Position numbers and translations under genes: made by a program. The notes under the pieces are model-generated. The model had not been told where the DNA came from, did no database searches, and was given only the letters and a program-made list of their open reading frames with translations. Below are positions 33,210-40,563 of a stretch of 64,000 nucleotides of DNA, piece after piece (position 1 is the first letter of the stretch; the number at the start of each line of letters is the position of its first letter). The stretch is from Avimicrobium caecorum (GTDB lineage: Bacteria > Bacillota > Clostridia > Oscillospirales > Ruminococcaceae). Location of the stretch: the NCBI GenBank assembly GCA_904394705.1, contig CAJFNJ010000028.1, forward strand, positions 1-64,000, read 5' to 3'.

Positions 33210-34514
33210 ATGAATACTAAGTCCGTTTCCAAGTTTGTGCTGCTCAGCTTGATCGGCGTATTCCTGTTCTTTGTTCCGGTGCAGAATTCCAAGGTTCCGG
33301 TGGTGCTCATCACCGATACCATCAAGGCTCTGCTCGGACCGGCACTGGGACTGGTAGTGGTGATTTCCTGCACCCTGCTGGTCCTGGGGCTGATTGGTGC
33401 CCGGGTCTTTCATATCAAGGCGCTGGAACAGTATTACAGCGGTGATCCCGTCATCAAGATGGGCTTTTTCCTGGCAAGTGCCATCCTGGTATGGATGGTT
33501 ACACTGAATGTAGATCTGCCCTTTATCCAGCATCCGGAGATCGGCGGTAAGATCCTGACACTGGCTTCCACCGTGTTCTTTACCATCGCTCTGGCTGGTA
33601 CACTGGTGATCTTCATTATCCGTTCGGGTATCGTGGAGTTTGTATCGGTGCTGTGTGAACCCATCATGCGCCCCATCTTCAAGCTCCCGGGCGAAGCTGC
33701 CATCAATATAATCTCCTCCTTTGTATCCTCGGCTTCGGTGGGCGTTTACTTCACCGAACAATATTACACCCAGAAGGCATACACCACCCGGCAGGCCTGT
33801 GCCGTGGTGACCAACTTCAGTGTGATCAGCGTGGGATACATCGGCGTGCTGGCTTCCATTGCCGGCATTGAGGAGATGTATGGCGTACTGCTCATCGCAA
33901 GCTTTGTGCTGGTTCTGGTCATGGGTGCGATCATGATCCGGATTCCGCCCCTTTCGATGATCCCCGATACCTGCATTGATGGTTCCGCTCCGGTGGTCAC
34001 CACCCGGAAAATGAGCTTTTCCGAGCGGTTCCGTCTGGCTGTGGAACAGGGTGCTGCACGCAGTGAGCAGTTCACTGCCAAGGCCTTCCTTCAGAACTTC
34101 CTCCAGGCCATGAAGTTCGCCCAGAAAACCATCGGTGTTATGGTTCCCACTGTAATGCTGGTGCTCACCCTGGTCTACTATACCCCTCTCTTCCAGTGGA
34201 TCGGCGCCCCTCTGGCTCCGGTTCTGGGACTGTTCGGGGTACCGGATGCAGCGCTGGCTGCTCCCAGTGTCCTCATCGGCATTGTGGAGATCAGCCTGCC
34301 CAGCATCCTGGTTTCGGGTACCGGCGCCTGTGCTGCCGCTGCCTTCTTTGTAGTTCAGCTCTCCATCGTTCAGATCATCTTCTTCTCGGAATGCGGCAAC
34401 GCCATTCTCAGTTCCAAGATCCCCCTGGGCGCCGGCAAGCTGGTACTCATCTTCCTGATGCGCACTGCCATCGCCATTCCGCTGGTGGCTCTGCTCACCA
34501 ATCTTATCTATTGA
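33210..34514 (+). CDS. YjiH-family membrane protein 1 (nucleoside-recognition/GATE domain)
   Basis: 434 residues from the ATG at 33210, directly after an in-frame TTG. About ten membrane segments in two halves, with GATE-domain features such as VGYIGVLASIAGIEEMYGVL and the C-terminal SECGNAILSSKIPLGAGKLV. The family relates to E. coli YjiH and, more distantly, to spore maturation proteins SpmA/B; transport is suspected but no substrate is proven. It is a paralogue of the next gene (shared openings FVLLSLIGVFLFFVPV and FAVLGLIGIFLYFIPV). Its position in the molybdenum-hydroxylase operon suggests it carries the enzyme's substrate or product. Confidence 0.8.
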   Translation: MNTKSVSKFVLLSLIGVFLFFVPVQNSKVPVVLITDTIKALLGPALGLVVVISCTLLVLGLIGARVFHIKALEQYYSGDPVIKMGFFLASAILVWMVTLNVDLPFIQHPEIGGKILTLASTVFFTIALAGTLVIFIIRSGIVEFVSVLCEPIMRPIFKLPGEAAINIISSFVSSASVGVYFTEQYYTQKAYTTRQACAVVTNFSVISVGYIGVLASIAGIEEMYGVLLIASFVLVLVMGAIMIRIPPLSMIPDTCIDGSAPVVTTRKMSFSERFRLAVEQGAARSEQFTAKAFLQNFLQAMKFAQKTIGVMVPTVMLVLTLVYYTPLFQWIGAPLAPVLGLFGVPDAALAAPSVLIGIVEISLPSILVSGTGACAAAAFFVVQLSIVQIIFFSECGNAILSSKIPLGAGKLVLIFLMRTAIAIPLVALLTNLIY

Positions 34515-34531
34515 TCTAGAGGTGCTTCACC

Positions 34532-35845
34532 ATGGAAAAAGCAACAAAACGCGATGTCATGCGCTTTGCCGTCCTGGGACTCATCGGTATTTTCCTGTAC
34601 TTTATCCCGGTTTCCGGCTCCAGCGTCCCCGTCGTACTGATTGTTAACTTCATCAAGGGCATCCTCGGCGACAACCTCAAGTATGTGGTCCTGTTCGCCC
34701 TGGCCCTGCTCGTTGCCATCATCATCGGCGCCCGCTTCTTCAAGAATGAAGCCTGTGCCAAGTATCTGGGTAATGTATCCACCTACAAGCAGATCCACTA
34801 CTGTGTAGCCCTGCTGGTAGTCCTGGCTGTGTGGTTCAACCTGCCTCCGGCTGCCATCTTCGCTGACCCCAACATCGGCGGTCAGGTGCTGACTCTGGCC
34901 GGTACTGTTATGTCCACCGTATCCATCTGCGGCTGGTTCATCGTATTCGTGCTCAAGTCCGGTATCGTAGAGTTCTTCGGCACCCTGCTGGAGCCTCTGA
35001 TGCGCCCCCTCTTCAAGATGCCCGGTGCTGCCGCGGTTAACTGCCTGTCCTCCTATGTGGTCAGCGCTGCCGTAGGTGTTTACATGACCGACCAGTACTA
35101 TGAGAGCAAGGTTTACACCCAGCGGGAAGCTACTGCTGCTGCTGTCTGCTTCTCCACCATCTCGGTGGGCTACATCGGCGTACTGTCCTCCATCGGCGGT
35201 ATCGAGAATATGTACGGTACCCTGCTGCTGCTCACCTTCGTCATGGTATTCGTGATGACCGTCATCACTGTTCGGATTCCCCCTCTGTCCCGGGTTCCCA
35301 ACACCTACATCGACGGCACCACCGAGCCTGCTGATGCCGCTGCTTCCCAGGAAGGCAGCCGCTTCCAGCGCGCTGTGAACGCTGCTGCCCTGCGCAGCCG
35401 TGACTTCACCATGGCTGAGTTCTGGAAGAGCCTGGTTTCCGCTCTGAAGTTTGCCCAGACCATCATCGCCTACATGATCCCCATCGTGATCGTGACCCTG
35501 TCGCTGGTACACCTGACCCCCCTGTTCACCTGGCTGGGCAAGCCCATTGCTCCGGTTCTGAGCCTGCTGGGCCTGCCGGATGCCGCTGCTGTTGCTCCGG
35601 CTGTACTGCTGGGCTTCATCGAGGTCAGCCTGCCCGCCATTTCGGTGAGCACCGGCGTGGCTGCTCAGAGCGTATTCTTCGTAGTAATGCTCTCCATCAG
35701 CCAGATCATCTTCATGACCGAAGCCGGCAACGCCATGCTCGGTTCCAAGATGAAGATCAGCTTCGGCGCTCTGGTGGTAAACTTTGTAGTGCGTACTGTG
35801 ATCTGCATTCCGATCATTGCACTGCTGTCTCACTTGCTGTTCTGA
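34532..35845 (+). CDS. YjiH-family membrane protein 2 (nucleoside-recognition/GATE domain)
   Basis: 437 residues, ATG at 34532 with AGAGGTG upstream, 17 bases after its paralogue. Same architecture: helix-rich halves, TISVGYIGVLSSIGGIENMY, VTLSLVHLTPLFTWLGKPIA and the closing TEAGNAMLGSKMKISFGALV. The tandem pair may form a heterodimer, as suspected for SpmA/SpmB-type pairs, or come from a recent duplication. Codon use is more biased (CGT/GCT/GTA) than in the first copy, like the hydroxylase subunits. A terminator follows at 35901-35926, closing the operon. Confidence 0.8.
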   Translation: MEKATKRDVMRFAVLGLIGIFLYFIPVSGSSVPVVLIVNFIKGILGDNLKYVVLFALALLVAIIIGARFFKNEACAKYLGNVSTYKQIHYCVALLVVLAVWFNLPPAAIFADPNIGGQVLTLAGTVMSTVSICGWFIVFVLKSGIVEFFGTLLEPLMRPLFKMPGAAAVNCLSSYVVSAAVGVYMTDQYYESKVYTQREATAAAVCFSTISVGYIGVLSSIGGIENMYGTLLLLTFVMVFVMTVITVRIPPLSRVPNTYIDGTTEPADAAASQEGSRFQRAVNAAALRSRDFTMAEFWKSLVSALKFAQTIIAYMIPIVIVTLSLVHLTPLFTWLGKPIAPVLSLLGLPDAAAVAPAVLLGFIEVSLPAISVSTGVAAQSVFFVVMLSISQIIFMTEAGNAMLGSKMKISFGALVVNFVVRTVICIPIIALLSHLLF

Positions 35846-35900
35846 TCGTTTCCTGCTAAGATAGACACGGACAAAATACTGCAATCTTCGCACTGAGAAA

Positions 35901-35926
35901 GCAAATCCTCCGGGATTTGTTTTTTC
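35901..35926 (+). terminator. Terminator of the xdh-YjiH operon
   Basis: CAAATCC pairs with GGATTTG around a four-base loop, followed by TTTTTT. Confidence 0.85.
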
Positions 35927-35937
35927 GGGCGATGGTG

Positions 35938-35956
35938 ATATTTTCAAAACTATAAT
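35938..35956 (+). promoter_or_regulatory. -10 and AT-rich inverted repeat upstream of the ABC importer
   Basis: TATAAT at 35951-35956 without a recognisable -35 (GGCGAT). It overlaps an ATATTTTcAAAAcTAT-like inverted repeat that resembles the centre of the xdh operon palindrome. A promoter lacking a -35 could need an activator. Confidence 0.45.
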
Positions 35957-35971
35957 GAGGTGTAAAAAATC

Positions 35972-37018
35972 ATGAAAAAGATCCTTTCCATGCTGCTGGC
36001 ATCGGTTATGGTGCTCTCTCTGGCAGCCTGCTCCAACCAGCCTGCTGAGGAAAATTCCTCCTCGCAGTCCTCCAGCGAACAGACCGCTTCCCTGGAAACC
36101 ACCTATCCTGTAACCATCACTGACGCCCTGGGCCGTGAAGTGACCATCGAAGAGGAGCCTGAGCGTCTGGTGAGCGGCTACTACATCACCACTTCCTACC
36201 TGGCTGCCCTGGACCTGGATGAGAAGCTGGTGGGCATCGAGGCCAAGGCCGACACCCGTGAGCTCTACAAGCTGGCTGCTCCGGAACTGCCCAGCCTTCC
36301 CAATGTGGGCAGCCTCAAGCAGTTCAACCTCGAAACCTGCGTATCCACCGAGCCTGACCTGGTAATCCTCTCCGCCAAGGTGCCGGATGCTGTTGCCAAG
36401 CTGGAAGAGCTGGGCATTCCGGTCATCGCTGTAAACCCCGAGAGCGAGAAGGAATTCAAGGAGACCATCTCGATGATCGGTACTGCCTGCAATGTGCAGG
36501 AGCGTGCCAATGAGCTCACCGAGAGCTATGACAAGGCCATTGCTGACCTGGCTGCCAAGCTGGAAGGCGTAGAGCCTGCCCGTGTATACCTGGGCGGCAA
36601 CAGCGCATTCCTGAGCACTGCCGGTCCTGCTATGTTCCAGGATCTGCTGATCCGGGGCGCCGGTGCTGAAAATGTGGCTTCCGAGATCACCGATACCTAC
36701 TGGGCTACCGTTTCCTATGAGCAGCTGCTCGCCTGGAACCCCGATGCCATCATTCTGGCTCCTCAGGCTGAGTACACGGTGGACGATGTTCTGAACGATC
36801 CCGCCCTGGCTGACCTGGACGCTGTAAAGAACGGCAAGGTCTATGCAATGCCCAACGTGATCGAAAGCTGGGATTCTCCCATCCCCAGCTCCTACCTGGG
36901 CTCCATCTGGATGGCTTCTGCGCTCTATCCTGACGCTGTTTCCACCGAGGACTACACCAAGGCCTGTGTGGACTTCTACCAGCAGTTCTATGGCTTTGAC
37001 GCCTCCTCTGTTCTGTAA
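35972..37018 (+). CDS. ABC importer substrate-binding lipoprotein (BtuF/FecB-type; probable molybdate/tungstate)
   Basis: 348 residues, ATG at 35972. Lipoprotein signal with lipobox LSLAAC, a Ser/Gln-rich linker, then a PF01497-type bilobed binding domain: VTITDALGREVTIEEEPERLV, EPDLVILSAK, LEELGIPVIAVNPES and a C-terminal SWDSPIPSSYLGSIW. The fold is used for cobalamin, haem, siderophores and, in MolA, molybdate. Substrate is inferred to be molybdate or tungstate because a ModE-type regulator and a molybdenum-cofactor enzyme gene lie in the same operon, right after the molybdenum hydroxylase. Confidence 0.8.
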   Translation: MKKILSMLLASVMVLSLAACSNQPAEENSSSQSSSEQTASLETTYPVTITDALGREVTIEEEPERLVSGYYITTSYLAALDLDEKLVGIEAKADTRELYKLAAPELPSLPNVGSLKQFNLETCVSTEPDLVILSAKVPDAVAKLEELGIPVIAVNPESEKEFKETISMIGTACNVQERANELTESYDKAIADLAAKLEGVEPARVYLGGNSAFLSTAGPAMFQDLLIRGAGAENVASEITDTYWATVSYEQLLAWNPDAIILAPQAEYTVDDVLNDPALADLDAVKNGKVYAMPNVIESWDSPIPSSYLGSIWMASALYPDAVSTEDYTKACVDFYQQFYGFDASSVL

Positions 37019-37021
37019 TTT

Positions 37022-37996
37022 ATGACCCATCGCAAATTTCTTCTGCCTGCGGCACTGCTGATCCTGGCAGCTGCGATTCTGCTCTCCCTCTGCGCCGGAC
37101 GCTATCCCCTGACCCCTGCTGACCTGCTGTCCGGGGATGAGATGTCCTGGAAGGTGCTGATGGTGCTCCGTGTTCCCCGTACCATTATGGCGGTGACTGC
37201 CGGAGCCGGTCTGGCCTTCGCGGGTAGCGTGTATCAGCTGCTGTTCCGCAATCCGCTGGCTGCACCGGACATCATCGGCGTATCCTCCGGAGCCAGTGTG
37301 GGTGCCAGCGTATCCATCCTCTTCTTTGGAGGCGGACTGCTCACCAACACCCTGCTGGCCTTCACCGGCGGTCTCACCGCTGTGGGGCTGGCTCTGCTGC
37401 TGGCCCGGGGCGGCGACCGGCGCAATACCGCCACCTTTGTACTGGCTGGCATTGCGGTCAACGCCCTGGCGGAAGCCGCTGTGATGTTCCTCAAATATGC
37501 CGCTGACCCCAATCAGCAGCTGGCTGCCATCGACTTCTGGACCATGGGCAGCCTGGCAGGCATCACCCGGGAAAAGATCCTGCCCACCGTCCTGTGTGTG
37601 GGATTCTGCGGCGGGCTGCTCTTCCTGCTCCAGCGTCAGATTACCCTGCTGGCCCTGGACCCGGACGAAGCTGCCCTGCTGGGCGTGGATGTGGACCGGA
37701 TGCGCCATCTGGTGCTGATCCTGGCTACCCTGACGGTGGCTTCCATTGTCAGTGTCACCGGACTTATCTCCTTTATCGGCCTGCTGGCGCCTCACATTGC
37801 CCGTCTGCTGGACCGCCGGGGCGGAAGCCATGCCCTGGCGCTCAGCGGTGTGATCGGCGCGGCACTGCTCCTGCTGGCGGACTGTGCCGCCCGCACACTC
37901 AGCTCCAGTGAGATCCCCATCAGCATCCTCACCTCCTTTATGGGGGCGCCGTTCCTGATCTGGCTCATCGCAAGGAGGGATTCGGTATGGCAATGA
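37022..37996 (+). CDS. ABC importer permease, FecCD/BtuC family
   Basis: 324 residues, ATG three bases after the binding-protein stop; no clear ribosome binding site, so translation is probably coupled. Nine to ten transmembrane helices with FecCD landmarks: LRVPRTIMAVTAGAGLAFAG, RNPLAAPDIIGVSSGAS, LALDPDEAALLGVD and GLISFIGLLAPHIARLL (contact with the ATPase). Functions as a dimer with the ATPase encoded next. The overall family is that of the molybdate importer MolBCA rather than the classical ModBC type. Confidence 0.9.
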   Translation: MTHRKFLLPAALLILAAAILLSLCAGRYPLTPADLLSGDEMSWKVLMVLRVPRTIMAVTAGAGLAFAGSVYQLLFRNPLAAPDIIGVSSGASVGASVSILFFGGGLLTNTLLAFTGGLTAVGLALLLARGGDRRNTATFVLAGIAVNALAEAAVMFLKYAADPNQQLAAIDFWTMGSLAGITREKILPTVLCVGFCGGLLFLLQRQITLLALDPDEAALLGVDVDRMRHLVLILATLTVASIVSVTGLISFIGLLAPHIARLLDRRGGSHALALSGVIGAALLLLADCAARTLSSSEIPISILTSFMGAPFLIWLIARRDSVWQ

Positions 37997-38775
37997 TCGA
38001 ACTGCGGCAGTTTTCCGCCGGCTATCCCGGACGGGACTGGACAGTCCGGAATGTGGACCTCACCATCCAGCCCGGAGAAACCGTAGGGCTCATCGGCCCC
38101 AATGGCAGCGGCAAAACCACCCTGATCCGGGGCATCTGCTCCCGGATTCCCTCCAGCGGCATCTGCCGTCTGGCAGGCGAAACCCCCGGGAGCGCCAAGG
38201 CTCTGGCGCAGACTGTCAGCATGATCCCCCAGCGCACCAGCATTCTCTTTTCCATCCCGGTGCTGGATGTAGTGCTCATGGGGCTCAACAGCCGTCTGCC
38301 CCTGCTGGCCCAGCCCTCCGCGGCCCAGCGGCAGGCTGCCCGTGACCTGCTCCGACAGGTGGGCATGGACGGCCGGGAGGAGCAGGATTTTCTCACCCTC
38401 AGCGAGGGACAGAAACAGCTGGTGATCCTGGCCCGTGCCCTGATGCAGGATACTCCGGTGCTGCTGCTGGACGAACCGGACAGCGCCCTGGACTACAACA
38501 ACAAGCACCTGCTGCTGGACACGGTGCGTTCCCTCTGCGGCAACCGGGAACGCACGGTACTTCTGACCATGCATGATGTAAACCTTGCCATGCAGTACTG
38601 CACCCGGCTGGTACTGCTCAAAGACGGGGAGCTCTGCGGAGATCTCCGGCTGGCGGAAGCCGATGCGGAAAGCCTTTCCAGTGCTCTGCGGCAGATCTAT
38701 CCCGGCACCCATGTGATCCGGGCCGGCGGGCACTGGATCATGTTAAAGGAGGAACCGTCATGCGCGAACAGATAA
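37987..38775 (+). CDS. ABC importer ATP-binding protein, FecE/BtuD family
   Basis: 262 residues, ATG at 37987 with AAGGAGG upstream, overlapping the permease end by ten bases. Complete ATPase: Walker A GPNGSGKTTLIRG, Q-loop region MIPQRTSI, signature LSEGQKQLVILARAL, Walker B PVLLLDEPDSALD, and switch His in LLTMHDVNLAM. Energises import through the preceding permease. The overlap with both neighbours indicates a compact single operon running from 35972 to 40125. Confidence 0.93.
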   Translation: MAMIELRQFSAGYPGRDWTVRNVDLTIQPGETVGLIGPNGSGKTTLIRGICSRIPSSGICRLAGETPGSAKALAQTVSMIPQRTSILFSIPVLDVVLMGLNSRLPLLAQPSAAQRQAARDLLRQVGMDGREEQDFLTLSEGQKQLVILARALMQDTPVLLLDEPDSALDYNNKHLLLDTVRSLCGNRERTVLLTMHDVNLAMQYCTRLVLLKDGELCGDLRLAEADAESLSSALRQIYPGTHVIRAGGHWIMLKEEPSCANR

Positions 38776-39140
38776 AACTCTACCTCTGCAATGAGGAGGG
38801 ACAGCGCTTTTTCGGGGAAGGCCCCTATCAGCTGCTGCGCCGCATTGAACGGTGCGGTTCCCTGCGGTCAGCGGCTCAGGAGATGAACATGGCCTATACC
38901 AAAGCCTTTCATCTGATCCGCCATGCCGAAGAGGAACTGGGCTTCCCCCTCACAGAAAAAACCATCGGCGGCACCGGGGGCGGCGGCTCCCGGCTCACTG
39001 CCGAGGCAAAGGAACTGATGACTCGCTATGAACAATACAAATCGGCCTGTGCCCGAGCAGCTTCTCAGCTCTATGATGAGTACTTTTCGGGCTTCCGGGA
39101 AACGGCATCTGCTGATCACCGGACAAAAACGGATCGGTAA
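38760..39140 (+). CDS. ModE-type winged-helix regulator (N-terminal domain only)
   Basis: 126 residues, ATG at 38760 with AAAGGAGG upstream, overlapping the ATPase stop by 16 bases. Residues about 20-85 match the ModE HTH: LLRRIERCGSLRSAAQEMNMAYTKAFHLIRHAEEELGFPLTEK and the Gly-rich GGTGGGGSRLT. No molybdate-binding (MOP) domain is present, so molybdate sensing would need another protein. In family members the HTH represses transport or activates molybdoenzyme genes. Its 3' end overlaps the next gene by 65-113 bases in another frame. Confidence 0.88.
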   Translation: MREQIKLYLCNEEGQRFFGEGPYQLLRRIERCGSLRSAAQEMNMAYTKAFHLIRHAEEELGFPLTEKTIGGTGGGGSRLTAEAKELMTRYEQYKSACARAASQLYDEYFSGFRETASADHRTKTDR

Positions 39141-40125
39141 ATCCACTCTGTGCGACCTGCTGCTGGAACAGAAGCCGTTCGCCGGCCTCCAGAGCTACGC
39201 CTGCTGGGGCAGCCGTCCCACCCCGGACCGCATCGAGATGCGGGACCTTGTCACAGGTGAGGTCTTCCCCATCGGCACACCCGGACAGGGCCGTATGGAA
39301 CCCATTCCGGAGGCGCTGGACAGCCATGCCGCCGCAATCCTGCATAAGATCCCGGACGGCAGCGATGTGATGATCGATGAAGTGGGCTATCTGGAATTCT
39401 CCTGTGCCCGCTATGCCAAAGAACTGGAGCGGCTGTTTGACCGCTGCACCGTCATCGCCGCCCTGCGAAAGGACCACACCCCCCTGCTGGACCGGCTGCG
39501 CAGCCGCCCGGATGTCTTTGTCTGGGACCTGGATCTGCACCAGCACCCCTGTCAGGTGGGCTGTGTGGTGATGGCCTCGGGCTGGTCCCGGCGGTTCTCC
39601 GGCGAGAACAAGCTGCTGCTGCCGGTAGACGGCAAACCCATGATCCGCCACACCCTGGAAAAGCTGGCTGTCCTGCCGCTGGAACGGGTGACTGTGGTCT
39701 CCCGGTATGAACCGGTCCGGGCGATGGCGGCGGAATACGGCTTCCAGGCCCTGGACAACCCTCTGATGCTCCAGAGCGATACCATCCGTCTGGGACTGGC
39801 TGAAATGGCAGAGATGGACGGCTGTATGCTCTGTGTGGCAGACCAGCCCTACTGCACCAGAGAGAGCATGGGAGCCCTGCTCCGGCTGTTCCGGGAGAAC
39901 CCGGACCGGATCTGCCGGCTGAGCTTCCGGGGACAGCCCGGCAATCCAGCGATCTTCCCCCGGGCTCTCTTTGCTGAAATCTCGGCTCTCACCGGCGATA
40001 CCGGCGCCCGGGAAGTGATCCGGCGCTATCCGGACCGGGTGCTGATGCTGGAAACAGCGGATGCCGAGGAACTCCATGACATTGACCGTCCGGAGGACCT
40101 GTCCGGCATTTCCCCGGCAGAATAA
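39028..40125 (+). CDS. Fusion of a THEP1-like P-loop NTPase and a MocA-like molybdenum cofactor cytidylyltransferase
   Basis: 365 residues if started at 39028; ATGs at 39073 and 39076 are alternatives (349 or 350 residues), none with a strong ribosome binding site. Residues 27-175: P-loop GQKRIGKST at 32-40, a Walker-B-like MIDEVGYLE near 115, as in THEP1-type nucleoside-triphosphatases. Residues 180-360: nucleotidyltransferase of the MocA type, VVMASGWSRRFSGENKLLL, LMLQSDTIRLGLAEM, CVADQPYC (metal aspartate) and FRGQPGNPAIFPRALF. MocA adds CMP to the pterin for XDH-family enzymes, so this gene likely matures the hydroxylase 7 kb upstream. What the fused NTPase does is unknown. Confidence 0.85.
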   Translation: MNNTNRPVPEQLLSSMMSTFRASGKRHLLITGQKRIGKSTLCDLLLEQKPFAGLQSYACWGSRPTPDRIEMRDLVTGEVFPIGTPGQGRMEPIPEALDSHAAAILHKIPDGSDVMIDEVGYLEFSCARYAKELERLFDRCTVIAALRKDHTPLLDRLRSRPDVFVWDLDLHQHPCQVGCVVMASGWSRRFSGENKLLLPVDGKPMIRHTLEKLAVLPLERVTVVSRYEPVRAMAAEYGFQALDNPLMLQSDTIRLGLAEMAEMDGCMLCVADQPYCTRESMGALLRLFRENPDRICRLSFRGQPGNPAIFPRALFAEISALTGDTGAREVIRRYPDRVLMLETADAEELHDIDRPEDLSGISPAE

Positions 40126-40153
40126 CCTGCAGAACGAAACCTCTTTGCATGAA

Positions 40154-40190
40154 CAGGCACCGCTTGTACCGGCGGTGTCTGTTTTTGTTT
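40154..40190 (+). terminator. Terminator of the molybdenum-supply operon
   Basis: CAGGCACCGC pairs with GCGGTGTCTG (one G-T), then TTTTTGTTT. Confidence 0.85.
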
Positions 40191-40216
40191 ACTTTTCTTT
40201 TGGGCTATGCTATGCT
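40188..40216 (+). promoter_or_regulatory. Promoter of the Cdd1-like gene
   Basis: TTTACT at 40188-40193, 17-base spacer, extended -10 TGCTATGCT ending at 40216. It begins inside the T-tract of the preceding terminator. Confidence 0.65.
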
Positions 40217-40240
40217 GAAAACAGGAAGGATGTGGGAAAT

Positions 40241-40498
40241 ATGGGCGAACTGCGGAAGATCCCGGGCATCGAGTCGAACATCGAAGCGGATCTGGAAGCC
40301 ATCGGCATCCATTCCATTGCCGACCTCCGGGGAAAGGACCCGGAAGAACTGTACCGCCTGGACTGTCTCCGCAAGGGGTACCAGGAGGATCGCTGTCAGC
40401 TCTATGTCTACCGGCTGGCGGTCTACTACGCTGAAACCCCCGACCCCGACCCGGACAGACTGCGCTGGTGGCTCTGGAAAGATCCCCCGGATCTGTAA
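40241..40498 (+). CDS. Cdd1-like helix-hairpin-helix protein
   Basis: 85 residues from the ATG at 40241 with GGAAGG 9 bases upstream. Two halves: an HhH-like segment (LRKIPGIESNIEADLEAIGIHSIADLRGKDPEEL) and a C-terminal region with CLRKGYQEDRCQLYVYRLAVYY ending in WWLWKD. This matches the family named after the Clostridioides difficile pathogenicity-locus-border ORF cdd1 (PF11731). Despite that name it is a common chromosomal gene in Firmicutes and nothing suggests virulence. The HhH motif hints at nucleic-acid binding. Single-gene unit. Confidence 0.8.
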   Translation: MGELRKIPGIESNIEADLEAIGIHSIADLRGKDPEELYRLDCLRKGYQEDRCQLYVYRLAVYYAETPDPDPDRLRWWLWKDPPDL

Positions 40499-40501
40499 TT
40501 T

Positions 40502-40522
40502 CCCGGAATAAACCGGGCGTTT
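40502..40522 (+). terminator. Short hairpin after the Cdd1-like gene
   Basis: CCCGG pairs with CCGGG around six bases, followed by CGTTTT. A short stem, so a weak terminator. Confidence 0.45.
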
Positions 40523-40563
40523 TCCCGCACCACTATAAAAAGAGATTGAAAGGATGCGATCGG

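Noticed and set aside
29538..33761. 1400-residue minus-strand open frame opposite the hydroxylase subunits
   Set aside because: Caused by the strong codon bias of the sense genes, which carry all cofactor ligands.
29625..37018. Horizontal transfer suggested by a shift in codon use
   Set aside because: The preferred codons resemble those of hup, and there are no integrase, tRNA, repeat or insertion-sequence borders; high expression explains it better.
34508..37993. Minus-strand open frame opposite the YjiH and ABC genes
   Set aside because: Gln/Gly/His-rich shadow; the sense strand has two membrane proteins and a complete importer.
40241..40498. Pathogenicity-locus origin suggested by the Cdd1 family name
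   Set aside because: The family is a general Firmicutes chromosomal gene; nothing nearby resembles a toxin locus.
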